Shown here piece by piece: positions 34,019-43,858 of a DNA stretch of 64,000 bases; positions within the stretch are counted from its first letter, which is position 1, and every line of letters starts with the position of its first letter. The stretch comes from Saccharopolyspora_C sp040643635 (GTDB lineage: Bacteria > Actinomycetota > Actinomycetes > Mycobacteriales > Pseudonocardiaceae), in assembly GCF_040643635.1 (NCBI RefSeq), contig NZ_JBEYUS010000018.1, positions 22,077 to 86,076 of the forward strand. Direction: 5' to 3'. The notes under the pieces were generated by a model. It saw only the letters and a program-made list of their open reading frames with translations, searched no databases and had not been told where the DNA came from. A program made the position numbers and the translations under genes.

Positions 34019-34720
34019 TCAGAGGCGGTTCTGGAGGCCTTCGGTGGCTGCCAGCAGGTCTTGGGCCCAGCGGGCTCCTGGCCTTCTGCCCATGCGGTCG
34101 ATGGGGCCGGAGACCGAGATCGCGGCCACCACCGTGCCTTGGGAATCCCGGACGGGAGCCGAGACGCTGGCCACTCCGGACTCGCGTTCCGCGACGCTCT
34201 GGGCCCAGCCGCGGCGGCGGACCTCCAGGAGGGTGCGTTCGCCGAACACCGCCTCGGCGAGGACCGCGCGCTGGGTGGCCGGATCCGCCCACGCCGCAAG
34301 GACCTTCGCGCCCGAACCCGCCACCATCGGCAACGTGCTCCCCACCGGCACCGTGTCGCGCAGGCCGCTCGGCGGCTCCGCCGACGCGATGCACAAGCGC
34401 TGCATGCCGTCCCGGCGGTAGAGCTGCACGCTCTCGCCCGTGATGTCCCGCAATTTGGGCAACACCGTCGAGGCCGCCTCCAGCAGCGGATCCACCGCGC
34501 CCCCGGCCAGCTCCGCCAACGCGGCGCCGGGACGCCACCGGCCGTCCGAACCGCGGCGCAGCAAGCGGTGCACCTCCAAGCCCACCGCCAACCGGTGCGC
34601 GGTCGCCCGCGGCAAGCCCGTCCGGCCGCACAGCTCCGTCAAACCGCACGGCTCACCGGCCACCGCCTGCAGCACGGCCACCGCCTTGTCCAACACTCCG
34701 ATACCGCTATGCTGTCCCAC
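34019..34720 (-). CDS. IclR-family regulator (NdgR-like)
   Basis: 233 residues. N-terminal winged helix (GIGVLDKAVAVLQAVAGEP, LPRATAHRLAVGLEVHRLL) and a C-terminal effector domain (VQLYRRDGMQRLCIASAEPP; ASVSAPVRDSQGTVVAAISV). Position divergent from leuC matches NdgR of Streptomyces and Rv2989 of M. tuberculosis, IclR-type regulators of leuCD and amino-acid-dependent growth (from memory). GTG start at 34720 with TAATAT (minus strand, 34727-34732) exactly 6 bases upstream, so leaderless. Palindromes in the shared promoter are likely its own operators. Confidence 0.9.
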   Translation of the reverse strand: MGQHSGIGVLDKAVAVLQAVAGEPCGLTELCGRTGLPRATAHRLAVGLEVHRLLRRGSDGRWRPGAALAELAGGAVDPLLEAASTVLPKLRDITGESVQLYRRDGMQRLCIASAEPPSGLRDTVPVGSTLPMVAGSGAKVLAAWADPATQRAVLAEAVFGERTLLEVRRRGWAQSVAERESGVASVSAPVRDSQGTVVAAISVSGPIDRMGRRPGARWAQDLLAATEGLQNRL

Positions 34721-34769
34721 GTACCGATATTAACTTCTCGATATCTGAGAAGTCCACTCTTTGGGACAG
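34712..34769. promoter_or_regulatory. iclR / leuC promoter with nested palindromes
   Basis: An inner inverted repeat ACTTCTC-GATATCT-GAGAAGT at 34733-34753 directly abuts the iclR -10 box. An outer pair CTGTCCCA (34712-34719) and TGGGACAG (34762-34769) flanks it. The whole patch is AT-rich against its surroundings. Probably binding sites for the IclR-family protein encoded on one side. Confidence 0.65.
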
Positions 34770-34816
34770 TGCCCCGGAACCGGGGTGCGACCACCACATC
34801 TCGATGGGGAGGAGCG

Positions 34817-36220
<1,404 letters not shown>

Positions 36221-36250
36221 GCCACCACGACCCGAAAGGAGCAACGTTCG

Positions 36251-36853
36251 ATGGAACCGTTCACCGAGCACACCGGCGTCGGCGTTCCGCTGCGGCGGTC
36301 CAACGTGGACACTGACCAGATCATCCCCGCGGTGTACCTCAAACGGGTCGCGCGGACCGGGTTCGAGGACGCGTTGTTCGCCGGATGGCGCGGCGACGAG
36401 ACCTTCGTGCTCAACCACGACGCGTACCGGAACGGCAGCGTGCTGGTCGCCGGGCCGGACTTCGGCACCGGATCGTCTCGCGAGCACGCCGTCTGGGCGC
36501 TGAAGGACTACGGCTTCCGGGTGGTCATCTCGTCCCGGTTCGCCGACATCTTCCGCGGCAACTCCGGCAAGCAGGGACTGCTCGCCGCCGAGTGCGCGCA
36601 GTCCGATGTGGAACTGCTCTGGAAGTTGCTGGAGAACGAACCCGGCACCGAAGTGACCGTCGACCTGGTCGAGCGGACCGTGCAGGCGAAGGACCTCACG
36701 GTGCCGTTCGGCATCGACGACTACACCCGCTGGCGGTTGCTGGAAGGCCTCGACGACATCGGTTTGACGCTGCGCCACGCCGAGACGATCGACACGTACG
36801 AAAAAACCCGGCCTGCCTTCAAACCCGCGACGCTGCCCGCTCGCGCGGGCTGA
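36251..36853 (+). CDS. leuD: 3-isopropylmalate dehydratase, small subunit
   Basis: 200 residues. Swivelling domain that completes the LeuCD active site. Motifs: RRSNVDTDQIIPAVYLKRV and the substrate loop FGTGSSREHAVWALKDYG. AAGGAG lies about 10 bases before the ATG. Cotranscribed with leuC. A hairpin follows at 36970-36998. Confidence 0.97.
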   Translation: MEPFTEHTGVGVPLRRSNVDTDQIIPAVYLKRVARTGFEDALFAGWRGDETFVLNHDAYRNGSVLVAGPDFGTGSSREHAVWALKDYGFRVVISSRFADIFRGNSGKQGLLAAECAQSDVELLWKLLENEPGTEVTVDLVERTVQAKDLTVPFGIDDYTRWRLLEGLDDIGLTLRHAETIDTYEKTRPAFKPATLPARAG

Positions 36854-36969
36854 TCGGCTCCGGCCGCGAAGCGGATTCTCCTTTCTGCGCAGGGAAGAAC
36901 CGATTCGCGGCCGGTGTTCACAACCTCACCGGGAAACCGGCGCGACGAGCCCCGAGCCGCCGAAAGCCC

Positions 36970-36998
36970 CCACGCCCCAACGAAAAAATGGGGCGTGG
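36970..36998. terminator. Hairpin between leuD and hup
   Basis: CCACGCCCCA / TGGGGCGTGG, a perfect 10-bp stem whose 9-base loop holds six A's. No T tract follows on the plus strand, so its role as a terminator is uncertain. Confidence 0.5.
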
Positions 36999-37081
36999 CG
37001 AATGGCATTCGGCAGTTCGGGGCTTTACCGTGGGTTTCGAGTCGGCCCGACGGGGCCGTTGTTGTCCTGGGAGGGACTGAA

Positions 37082-37942
37082 GTGAACAAGGCCCAACTCA
37101 TCGAGGCACTCGCGGAACGCCTCGGCGACAAGAAGACCGCCAGTCAGGCGGTGGAAGGCGTCGTGGACCTCATCGTCCGCAACGTCAACAAGGGCGAGAA
37201 GGTCAACATCACCGGCTTCGGCGTCTTCGAGAAGCGCGCACGTGCCGCCCGCACCGCGCGCAACCCGCGGACCGGCGAAGCCGTCAAGGTGAAGAAGACC
37301 AACGTCCCGGCATTCCGCGCCGGCACCCAGTTCAAGGAAGTCGTCGGCGGCAGCCGGAAACTGCCCCGCGCGACCGCGGCGAAGTCGGCGGGCACCAAGT
37401 CCGCGGGCACCCGCGCCACCGCCACCAAGACCGCGGGCACCGGCCGGGCCACGGCCAAGTCCCCGGCCGCCACCAAGGCGCCCGCCACCAAGGCCGCGGG
37501 CACCAAGGCGAGCACCGCGAAGACGGCCGCCGCCACCAAGACCGCGCCGAAGAAGGCCGCCGCCACGCGGTCCAGCGCCAAGCCGGCCGCCACCAAGGCC
37601 GCGCCGAAGGCCGCAGCGGGCACCAAGGCCGCCGCCGCCAAGTCCACCGCCGCCAAGGCGCCCGCCGCCAAGGCGAGCACCGCCAAGACCGGCACCGCGA
37701 AGGCCGCTGCTCCCAAGAGCACCGCGACCAAGAGCACCGCCGCCAAGAGCACGGCCGCCAAGAGCACCGCCACCAAGGCGGCGCCGAAGAAGGCCACCGC
37801 CACCAAGGCCGCGCCGAAGGCCGCAGCGGCGAAGTCGACCAAGTCCACCGCCGCGAAGACCTCGGCGGCCAAGACCACCGGTCAGACCTCGACCGCCAAG
37901 GCCTCCACCGGCAAGACCACGCGCAAGACCGCCAAGAAGTGA
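37082..37942 (+). CDS. hup: HU-type nucleoid protein with long histone H1-like tail
   Basis: 286 residues. Residues 1-90 are a normal HU fold that bends and compacts DNA (NKAQLIEALAERLGDKKTAS, GFGVFEKRARAARTARNPRT). The remaining ~195 residues are built almost only from Lys, Ala, Thr, Ser and Pro in short repeats, like mycobacterial HupB but longer. Such tails bind DNA non-specifically and are targets of lysine modification in mycobacteria (family knowledge). GTG start at 37082 with GGGAGGG 7-8 bases before. Its repeat-rich tail makes length variation likely. Confidence 0.95.
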   Translation: MNKAQLIEALAERLGDKKTASQAVEGVVDLIVRNVNKGEKVNITGFGVFEKRARAARTARNPRTGEAVKVKKTNVPAFRAGTQFKEVVGGSRKLPRATAAKSAGTKSAGTRATATKTAGTGRATAKSPAATKAPATKAAGTKASTAKTAAATKTAPKKAAATRSSAKPAATKAAPKAAAGTKAAAAKSTAAKAPAAKASTAKTGTAKAAAPKSTATKSTAAKSTAAKSTATKAAPKKATATKAAPKAAAAKSTKSTAAKTSAAKTTGQTSTAKASTGKTTRKTAKK

Positions 37943-38344
37943 GCGCTCGCCGCCTGAGCGAGCCGAACCACGGCGGGCGCGGGTGGCGGTCACGCACACC
38001 GCGCGGCGTCATCCGCGCCAAGCGCGGCGGCGGAGCGGCGGGCGGCCCCGGTACCCGGTCCACGGGCGCCGCGGCCGTGCGCGAGCAGCGCTCCGCGAGC
38101 ATTCCGCGATGATCCCGGCACGATCGCTACCAGGCGATCGGGCCGGGATCATCGCCGTTCCGGGGGTTTTCCGGGAAGCGGCGGCCGGCGCGGCGAGGAC
38201 CGTTCCGGTGCGGTTCCGAGATGGTGCGGGATCGGGCAAGGGCGGTGCAGGACGATTCCGGTCGGTTGCGGGACCGTTCCGCGGAAATCCGCCCGGCCAC
38301 CGGAACATTCCGGTGGGCCGAGCGGAATCCGCCCCGACCGGCCG
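37943..38344. other. Gap between hup and mutT1, with strong hairpin
   Basis: 402 bases between convergent genes. At 38108-38153 GATGATCCCGGC and GCCGGGATCATC form a 12-bp stem, continued by GATCGC/GCGATC around a 6-base loop; this is a plausible bidirectional terminator. The rest (38160-38344) is rich in TTCCG and GGTGCGG words but shows no clean period. I see no gene. Confidence 0.65.
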
Positions 38345-39442
38345 TCAACGACCGGACGGATCCGCCAAGTAGTCCGCTGACACCAGCCGCAGCAGCGGAC
38401 CCGAACCGTTGCCCGAATGCGCGTCCCGGCTGAACCGCAGCGTCCACACGCTGCCCTTGGCGCTGGCCGGATCGCCGCCCTCGCCGCGGCCGGTGCTCCG
38501 GCTGCGCGAACCGTCCCGCAGCACCCCGTTCCGGACGATGGCGCCCCGCTGGACCAACCCGCCCGGATCGGCGGCGTCCGGCCCTAAACCGCCCGGAGCG
38601 CGTTCGGCGGACCGCGCCAGCCGGGCCACCAGGTCCGGGATCACCCCGCCCTGGCTGCACACCACGGCCGTGCCCGCCCCCGCCGCGATGCGCAGGAACC
38701 GGTGCACCGCGGCCTCCGGATCGGCCCGGTAGCCCTCCTCGGACAGCAGCGGCTCCGCGGCCACCTCGATGCCCAGGTCCGCGGCGACCGGCCGCACCGT
38801 CTCCGCGCAGCGCAGCCGCGGCGCCGAGTACACCCGTTCCGGGCCGAACAGCGGCAGCCACGAGTGCAGCGCGTCCCGCTGCCTGCGGCCGGTGCCCGAC
38901 AGCGGGCGCATCGTGTCGTCGCCGTCGAACTCCGCTCGCCGTCCCGCTTTCGCGTGCCGCACCAGCAGCAGCGTCACCGGATCCTCCGGCAGCGCCGCGA
39001 ACTCGTCCAGCACCCGCCGGTCCTGCGGGTAGGTCATCAGCTCCCGCGCCTTCGGCAGCGCCACCCACACCAGCTCGTCGACCTCGTCGTTCGCCGCGAA
39101 CTCGCCGTGCTCGGCGCGGGCCGTGAAGTAGTCCACCCGCTTGCCGGTGCGGCCACCGCCGGGGGCGGGCACCTCGTAGTGCACCCGGGTCAGGTAACCG
39201 GTCAGCACGCAGCCGAACCCGGTCTCCTCCCGCACCTCCCGCACCGCGGCGTGCGCGGAGGTCTCGCCGGGATCGAGCTTCCCCTTCGGCAGCGACCAGT
39301 CGTCGTGGCGCGGGCGGTGCACCACGGCCACCTCGGGCGCGCCACCGCTGCCCGGGCGGCACAGCACCGCCCCCGCGGCGCGGACCGTCACCGGCAGGTT
39401 CCCGTTCATCGGCCGTCGTTCCGGTTCGTGCCGTGCAGTCAT
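38345..39442 (-). CDS. mutT1: Nudix hydrolase fused to histidine phosphatase (MutT1-type)
   Basis: 365 residues. The Nudix box GKLDPGETSAHAAVREVREE lies about residues 55-75, and the histidine-phosphatase motif LLLVRHAKAG lies about residue 160. This two-domain layout is that of mycobacterial MutT1, which hydrolyses 8-oxo-dGTP and related nucleotides and diadenosine polyphosphates. ATG at 39442 overlaps the ppk stop (ATGA), so it is translated with ppk. An internal ATG 33 bases later is possible but lacks the overlap. Catalytic His of the second domain is present. Confidence 0.93.
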   Translation of the reverse strand: MTARHEPERRPMNGNLPVTVRAAGAVLCRPGSGGAPEVAVVHRPRHDDWSLPKGKLDPGETSAHAAVREVREETGFGCVLTGYLTRVHYEVPAPGGGRTGKRVDYFTARAEHGEFAANDEVDELVWVALPKARELMTYPQDRRVLDEFAALPEDPVTLLLVRHAKAGRRAEFDGDDTMRPLSGTGRRQRDALHSWLPLFGPERVYSAPRLRCAETVRPVAADLGIEVAAEPLLSEEGYRADPEAAVHRFLRIAAGAGTAVVCSQGGVIPDLVARLARSAERAPGGLGPDAADPGGLVQRGAIVRNGVLRDGSRSRSTGRGEGGDPASAKGSVWTLRFSRDAHSGNGSGPLLRLVSADYLADPSGR

Positions 39443-42273
39443 GACACCTTCGCCCCGTGCTGGCGCAACATCTCCGTCTGGTGGTCCCGGACCTGCTCAC
39501 CGCTGCGCGGCGAGGCTTCCCAATCGCCCTTCGCGTTGAGCACCCAGCAGCGCGTCTGCGCGTCCAGCGCCGAATCCAGCATCGCGTCCAGCTGTTCGGT
39601 CAGCTTCGGGTCCACCACCCGCACCTGCGTCTCGATCCGGCGGTCCAGGTTGCGGTGCATCATGTCGGCGCTGCCGATCCAGCGCTCGTCGATGCCGACG
39701 AAGTGGAACACCCTGGAGTGCTCCAGGAATCGGCCCAGGATCGAACGGACCTCGATGTTCTCGCTGAGGCCCTCCACCCCGGCCTGCAGCGCGCAGATGC
39801 CGCGCACCACGATCCGGATCGGCACGCCCGCCAGCGAAGCGCGGTACAGCGCATCGATGATCTGCTCGTCGACCAGCGAGTTGACCTTCATCCGGATGCC
39901 GCAGGGCAGGCCGGTGCGGGCGCGTGCCGCCTCCGCCTCGATGCGCTCCACGATGCCGAGCCGAATCCCGTGCGGCGACACCAGGATCCGCCGGTAGGTG
40001 CTGTGCCGGGCGTAGCCGGTGAGCACGTTGAACAGGTCCGTGAGGTCCGCGCCCACCTCCGGCGCGGCCGTCAGCAGCCCCAGGTCCTCGTAGGTGCGCG
40101 CCGTCTTCGGGTTGTAGTTGCCGGTGCCCAGGTGGCAGTAGCGGCGGATCGCCGACCCCTCCTGCCGGACCACCAGCGCCGTCTTGCAGTGCGTCTTGAG
40201 GCCCACCAGGCCGTAGACCACGTGCACGCCCGCGCGCTCCAGGGTGCGCGCCCACTGGATGTTCGCCTGCTCGTCGAACCGGGCCTTCAGCTCGACCAGC
40301 GCCACGACCTGCTTGCCCGCCTCGGCGGCGTCGATCAGCGCGTTCACGATCGGCGAATCACCGGAGGTGCGGTACAGCGTCTGCTTGATCGCCAGCACGT
40401 GCGGGTCGGCGGCCGCCTGCTCTATGAACCGCTGCACCGAGGTGGAGAACGCGTCGTACGGGTGGTGCACCAGCACGTCGCCCTCGCGCAGCGTCGCGAA
40501 GATGCTCTTCGGCGTCTGCCCCTCGGCGAACGCCGGGTGGGTGGCGGGCACGAACGGCGGGTTCTTCAGCTCGGGGCGCTGCAGCTTGTCCAGCTGGAAC
40601 AGGCAGGACAGGTCCAGCAGGCCCGGCACCTCCACCACGTCGTGCTCGTCGACCTCCAGCTCGCGCAGCAGCAGTTCGAGCATCGTGTCGCTCATCGTGT
40701 CGGTGACCTCGAGGCGCACCGGCGGGCCGAAGCGGCGCCGCGCCAGCTCCCGCTCCATCGCCTGCAGCAGGTCCTCGTCGCGGTCCTCCTCCACCTCCAG
40801 GTCCGCGTTGCGCGTCACCCGGAAGATGTGGTGGTCGCTGATGTCCATGCCGGGGAACAACTTGTCCAGGTGCGCGGCGATGAGCTCCTCCAGCGGCAGG
40901 AACGTCGCCCGCTCCTGCTCCCGGTCCGCCTCCACCCGGATCAGCCGCGGCACGTTGTCCGGCACCTTCACCCTGGCGAAGCGGCGCAGGCCCTCCTCCG
41001 GGTCGCTGACGGTCACCGCGAGGTTCAGCGACAGTCCCGAGATGTACGGGAACGGGTGCGCCGGGTCCACCGCGAGCGGGGTGAGCACCGGGAAGATGTG
41101 GTCGTCGAAGTACCGGCCCAGCACCTGCTGCTCGGCCGCCGCCAGCATGCTCCAGCGCTGGATGCGGATGCCGTTGGCCTCCAGCTCCGGCAGCAGCTCG
41201 TCCAGGAACGTGCGGCCCAGCTTCTTCGTCAGCTCCTGGTTCCGCGCCGAGATCCGGGTCAGCTGCTCGTGCGGGGTGAGCCCGTCCGCGCTGCGCACCG
41301 ACAGACCCGTCTCCTCGCGCCGCTTCAGGCCCGCCACGCGCACCATGTAGAACTCGTCCAGGTTGGACGCGAAGATCGCCAGGAACTTGGCGCGCTCCAG
41401 CACCGGCTGCGACGGGTCCTCGGCGACCGCCAGCACCCGGGCGTTGAAGTCCAGCCAGGACAGCTCGCGGTTCAGGTAGCGGTCGTCGGGCAGGTCGGTG
41501 CTGGCCGCCGCGCGGGTCACCGCCGGGGGAGCGGCGGGCACCCGGGCGCCGTCACCGCCGTCCACGACCTTCGCCGCGCCGCGGACCGGTGGCAGCGCGG
41601 TGCGATCGGCCGAGGTGCGGCGCGTGGTGGGCTTGGCCGCTCTGGAACCGGCCGAGGCGGTCTTCGCCGCCGCGGACCTGGTCGCGGCCCGGCCCGTGGT
41701 GCGGGGGCCTGCGGTGGGCGGGGAGTCGGCCGAGGCCGGGGACTGCGTCGAGGCCGGGGACCCGGCTGCCGAGGTCTTCGCCGACGACCTCGTCGACTTG
41801 GCCGCGGAACCCGACTTGGCCGCGGTCGTCGACTTGGCCGTGGTCGTCGACTTCGCGGCGGACGCCGTGGTCGTCCCGGCCGCCGACTTGGCCGAGCTGC
41901 GCGGTTTCGCCGTCGCACCGGACCGGTTCGTGGACCCGGCGGTCCCCTTCTTCGCGGTCGAGGACTTCGCGGTGGTCCGCGAACCGGTCGTCGATCTCGC
42001 CGGGGAACGCCGCTTCGCGCCCGCTGCGGTCGCCTCCGACCCGACCGCACCGGATTCGGCGACGCGCTCCGCGGTGCCCGCCGCACCGGCGGAACCGCCC
42101 GCCGCGTCCGGCCCGGACACCTCCGGAGCTCCCGCCGTCCGGCTCCCGCGGCCGGACTTCGGCGAATTCCGGCGAGCACCGGCGGACCCGGCGGTCGACG
42201 AGGTCCGGCGGCGCGCTGGTGGGGTGGTCTCGTGATCGCTGTTGTCGGTACTCACGAGGCCATTCTCACCCAT
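39439..42273 (-). CDS. ppk: Polyphosphate kinase with long Lys/Ala/Ser/Thr-rich N-terminal extension
   Basis: 944 residues. Makes inorganic polyphosphate from ATP. The core starts near residue 260 (LPDDRYLNRELSWLDFNARV) and is about 685 residues, the normal PPK1 length. The phosphorylated His is about residue 714 in RRYCHLGTGNYN, and the second conserved patch is HSTYRRILVSPHGIR. The first ~258 residues are low complexity (runs such as AAKSTTTAKSTTAAKSGSAA) and resemble the hup tail encoded 1.5 kb away. An alternative GTG start six codons in (42255) is possible. Co-translated with mutT1. Confidence 0.93.
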   Translation of the reverse strand: MGENGLVSTDNSDHETTPPARRRTSSTAGSAGARRNSPKSGRGSRTAGAPEVSGPDAAGGSAGAAGTAERVAESGAVGSEATAAGAKRRSPARSTTGSRTTAKSSTAKKGTAGSTNRSGATAKPRSSAKSAAGTTTASAAKSTTTAKSTTAAKSGSAAKSTRSSAKTSAAGSPASTQSPASADSPPTAGPRTTGRAATRSAAAKTASAGSRAAKPTTRRTSADRTALPPVRGAAKVVDGGDGARVPAAPPAVTRAAASTDLPDDRYLNRELSWLDFNARVLAVAEDPSQPVLERAKFLAIFASNLDEFYMVRVAGLKRREETGLSVRSADGLTPHEQLTRISARNQELTKKLGRTFLDELLPELEANGIRIQRWSMLAAAEQQVLGRYFDDHIFPVLTPLAVDPAHPFPYISGLSLNLAVTVSDPEEGLRRFARVKVPDNVPRLIRVEADREQERATFLPLEELIAAHLDKLFPGMDISDHHIFRVTRNADLEVEEDRDEDLLQAMERELARRRFGPPVRLEVTDTMSDTMLELLLRELEVDEHDVVEVPGLLDLSCLFQLDKLQRPELKNPPFVPATHPAFAEGQTPKSIFATLREGDVLVHHPYDAFSTSVQRFIEQAAADPHVLAIKQTLYRTSGDSPIVNALIDAAEAGKQVVALVELKARFDEQANIQWARTLERAGVHVVYGLVGLKTHCKTALVVRQEGSAIRRYCHLGTGNYNPKTARTYEDLGLLTAAPEVGADLTDLFNVLTGYARHSTYRRILVSPHGIRLGIVERIEAEAARARTGLPCGIRMKVNSLVDEQIIDALYRASLAGVPIRIVVRGICALQAGVEGLSENIEVRSILGRFLEHSRVFHFVGIDERWIGSADMMHRNLDRRIETQVRVVDPKLTEQLDAMLDSALDAQTRCWVLNAKGDWEASPRSGEQVRDHQTEMLRQHGAKVS

Positions 42274-42318
42274 CCGGCCGCCGCGGCTCGACCTTTGTCA
42301 GCGGGAACACCACACAGG

Positions 42319-42951
42319 TCAGCGCAGGTGTCCGGCCGTCCCCGCCAGCCACGCGGACGTGCGCTCGCCGAGCCCCAGCCCGGTCGCCCGCCGCAAGTCC
42401 TCCGCGGTGTCCACATCGCAGCGCAGCGACTCCCAGGCCCCGTCCAGCCGCCGCGCCCCGGACGCCGCGTGCGCCGCCGCCGAACCCGGACCGAACCGCG
42501 GATCGAGCGCACCGTCCACCCCGGCCAGCAGCAGCGTCGTCCCGGTGCCCAGGTGGTCCGCGCAGAACGCGCGGTCCGGCCCGGCCAGCTCCAGCGCCGC
42601 CGCCAGTTCCGCCGGGCGCAGCGCGGGCAGATCCGCTTGCAGCGCGCCGACCCGCGCACCGCGGTGCCGCAACCACCGCGCGCCGTGCTCCAGCGCCGGG
42701 TTCAGACCCGCCGCGGGATCGTCCGGCACCACCTCGACGCCCTCCGCCGCGAACGAACCGGCCAGCCGCGGATCGGAGGACACCACCAGCACCTCCCGCA
42801 CACCGGGGGTGCGGCGCGCGGCGTCCACCGCGTCGTGCGCGATCGCGCTCACCAGGTCCGCGTGCCGCTCGGCGGGCCGCTCGCCGCGCAACCGCGACTT
42901 CGCCAGGTGCAACGGCTTCACCGGCACCAGCAAGGACACTCCGAGGCTCAT
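42319..42951 (-). CDS. fbiD: Phosphoenolpyruvate / 2-phospholactate guanylyltransferase (FbiD/CofC)
   Basis: 210 residues. Activates phosphoenolpyruvate (or 2-phospholactate) with GTP in coenzyme F420 synthesis. Nucleotidyltransferase features: LLVPVKPLHLAKSRLRG at the N-terminus with the Lys/Arg pair, and a metal-binding LQADLPALRPAELA in the middle. From memory, FbiD (Rv2983) sits next to ppk in mycobacteria. ATG at 42951 with GGAGG upstream. It runs in the same direction as ppk, 45 bases before its start. Confidence 0.9.
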   Translation of the reverse strand: MSLGVSLLVPVKPLHLAKSRLRGERPAERHADLVSAIAHDAVDAARRTPGVREVLVVSSDPRLAGSFAAEGVEVVPDDPAAGLNPALEHGARWLRHRGARVGALQADLPALRPAELAAALELAGPDRAFCADHLGTGTTLLLAGVDGALDPRFGPGSAAAHAASGARRLDGAWESLRCDVDTAEDLRRATGLGLGERTSAWLAGTAGHLR

Positions 42952-43045
42952 CCCGCCATCCTCCGCTCCGGCCGTCGATCACCGAGTATGCCCGCCGCGA
43001 CCGCACCGCCCGCCGGGCGAGAGCGTGCGCCAGGTAACTTGACAG

Positions 43046-43060
43046 CCGCTCTGAGAGCGG
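43046..43060. promoter_or_regulatory. Small palindrome before plsC
   Basis: CCGCTCT-G-AGAGCGG, 7-base arms, lies between a TTGACA at 43038-43043 and the plsC ribosome binding site. It could be an operator or a transcript hairpin. Evidence is only symmetry and position. Confidence 0.4.
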
Positions 43061-43072
43061 GAGGAGACGCGC

Positions 43073-43858
43073 GTGGTGGAACCGGCAAGCCTCAAACGGC
43101 CGCGCAAGCGGACCAAGGAACGGCCGCCGACGGCGATGGGCCGGTTCTGGCTGCGGCTCGCCGCGATCGTGTTCTACCCGGTGACCACCCTGCTCTCCCG
43201 GGTGCGGGTGCACGGGCTGGCGAACATCCCCGCCACCGGGCCCGCGCTGCTGGTGCTCAACCACGTGTCCCACCTGGACCCGCTCTACGACGGCGTCACC
43301 GTGCACCGGGCCGCGCGGATTCCGCGGTTCATGGCCAAGAACACGCTGTGGAACGTGCCGGTGCTGCGCAACGTGCTCACCGGCGTCGAGCAGATCCCCG
43401 TGTTCCGGCGGACCGCGGACGCGCGCAAGAGCCTCGAAGCCGCGCACGACTCCCTCGAAGCCGGCAAGATCGTGATCATCTACCCGGACGGGACCGTCAC
43501 CAAGGACCCCGAGGGCTGGCCGATGAACCCGAAGGCCGGCGTCGCCCGCCTCGCCCTGGAGCACGACGTTCCGGTGGTGCCCGCCGCCCGCTGGGGCACC
43601 CGCGACATCTACGACCACTACTCGAAGAAGTTCCGGCCGCTGCCGCGCAAGACCGTGCACGTGCGCATCGGCGAACCGCTCGACCTCGGCGAGTACCGGG
43701 GTCGCGCCGCCGACCCGCAGGTGCTGCGCGAGATCAGCGAGCTCGCGATGGGCCGGGTGCGCGAGCTGCTCGGCGAGATCCGCGAGCAAGAACCGCCCGC
43801 GGACTTCCACTCCCCGGCGCGCCGCCGCGAACCCCGGAACGACGATGACCGCAGCTGA
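43073..43858 (+). CDS. plsC: 1-acyl-glycerol-3-phosphate acyltransferase
   Basis: 261 residues. Adds the second fatty acid in phosphatidic acid synthesis, at the membrane. Acyltransferase motif I LLVLNHVSHLDPLYDG (His-x4-Asp), motif III IIYPDGTVTKDPEG and a final VPVVPAARWGT are visible. A hydrophobic stretch at about residues 22-45 likely dips into the membrane. The C-terminus is basic and flexible. GTG at 43073 (or the next GTG, 43076) with GGAGGAG upstream. Overlaps gpsA by 14 bases, so the two phospholipid genes are coupled. Confidence 0.9.
   Translation: MVEPASLKRPRKRTKERPPTAMGRFWLRLAAIVFYPVTTLLSRVRVHGLANIPATGPALLVLNHVSHLDPLYDGVTVHRAARIPRFMAKNTLWNVPVLRNVLTGVEQIPVFRRTADARKSLEAAHDSLEAGKIVIIYPDGTVTKDPEGWPMNPKAGVARLALEHDVPVVPAARWGTRDIYDHYSKKFRPLPRKTVHVRIGEPLDLGEYRGRAADPQVLREISELAMGRVRELLGEIREQEPPADFHSPARRREPRNDDDRS

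Noticed and set aside
33306..34649. 447-codon minus-strand frame with a Glu-Ala repeat
   Set aside because: It overlaps both tRNA-Glu genes and the iclR gene in another frame. The Glu-Ala run is just the CTCGGC microsatellite read in one frame.
38160..38344. Possible third 17-bp array after hup
   Set aside because: TTCCG and GGTGCGG words recur, but distances (about 16, 21 and more) do not hold a period, so I do not call an array.
41498..42235. 245-codon plus-strand frame opposite the ppk extension
   Set aside because: A Val/Ala-rich mirror of the Lys/Ala/Thr-rich ppk extension. The minus-strand frame continues without a break into the certain PPK core, so that strand is preferred.
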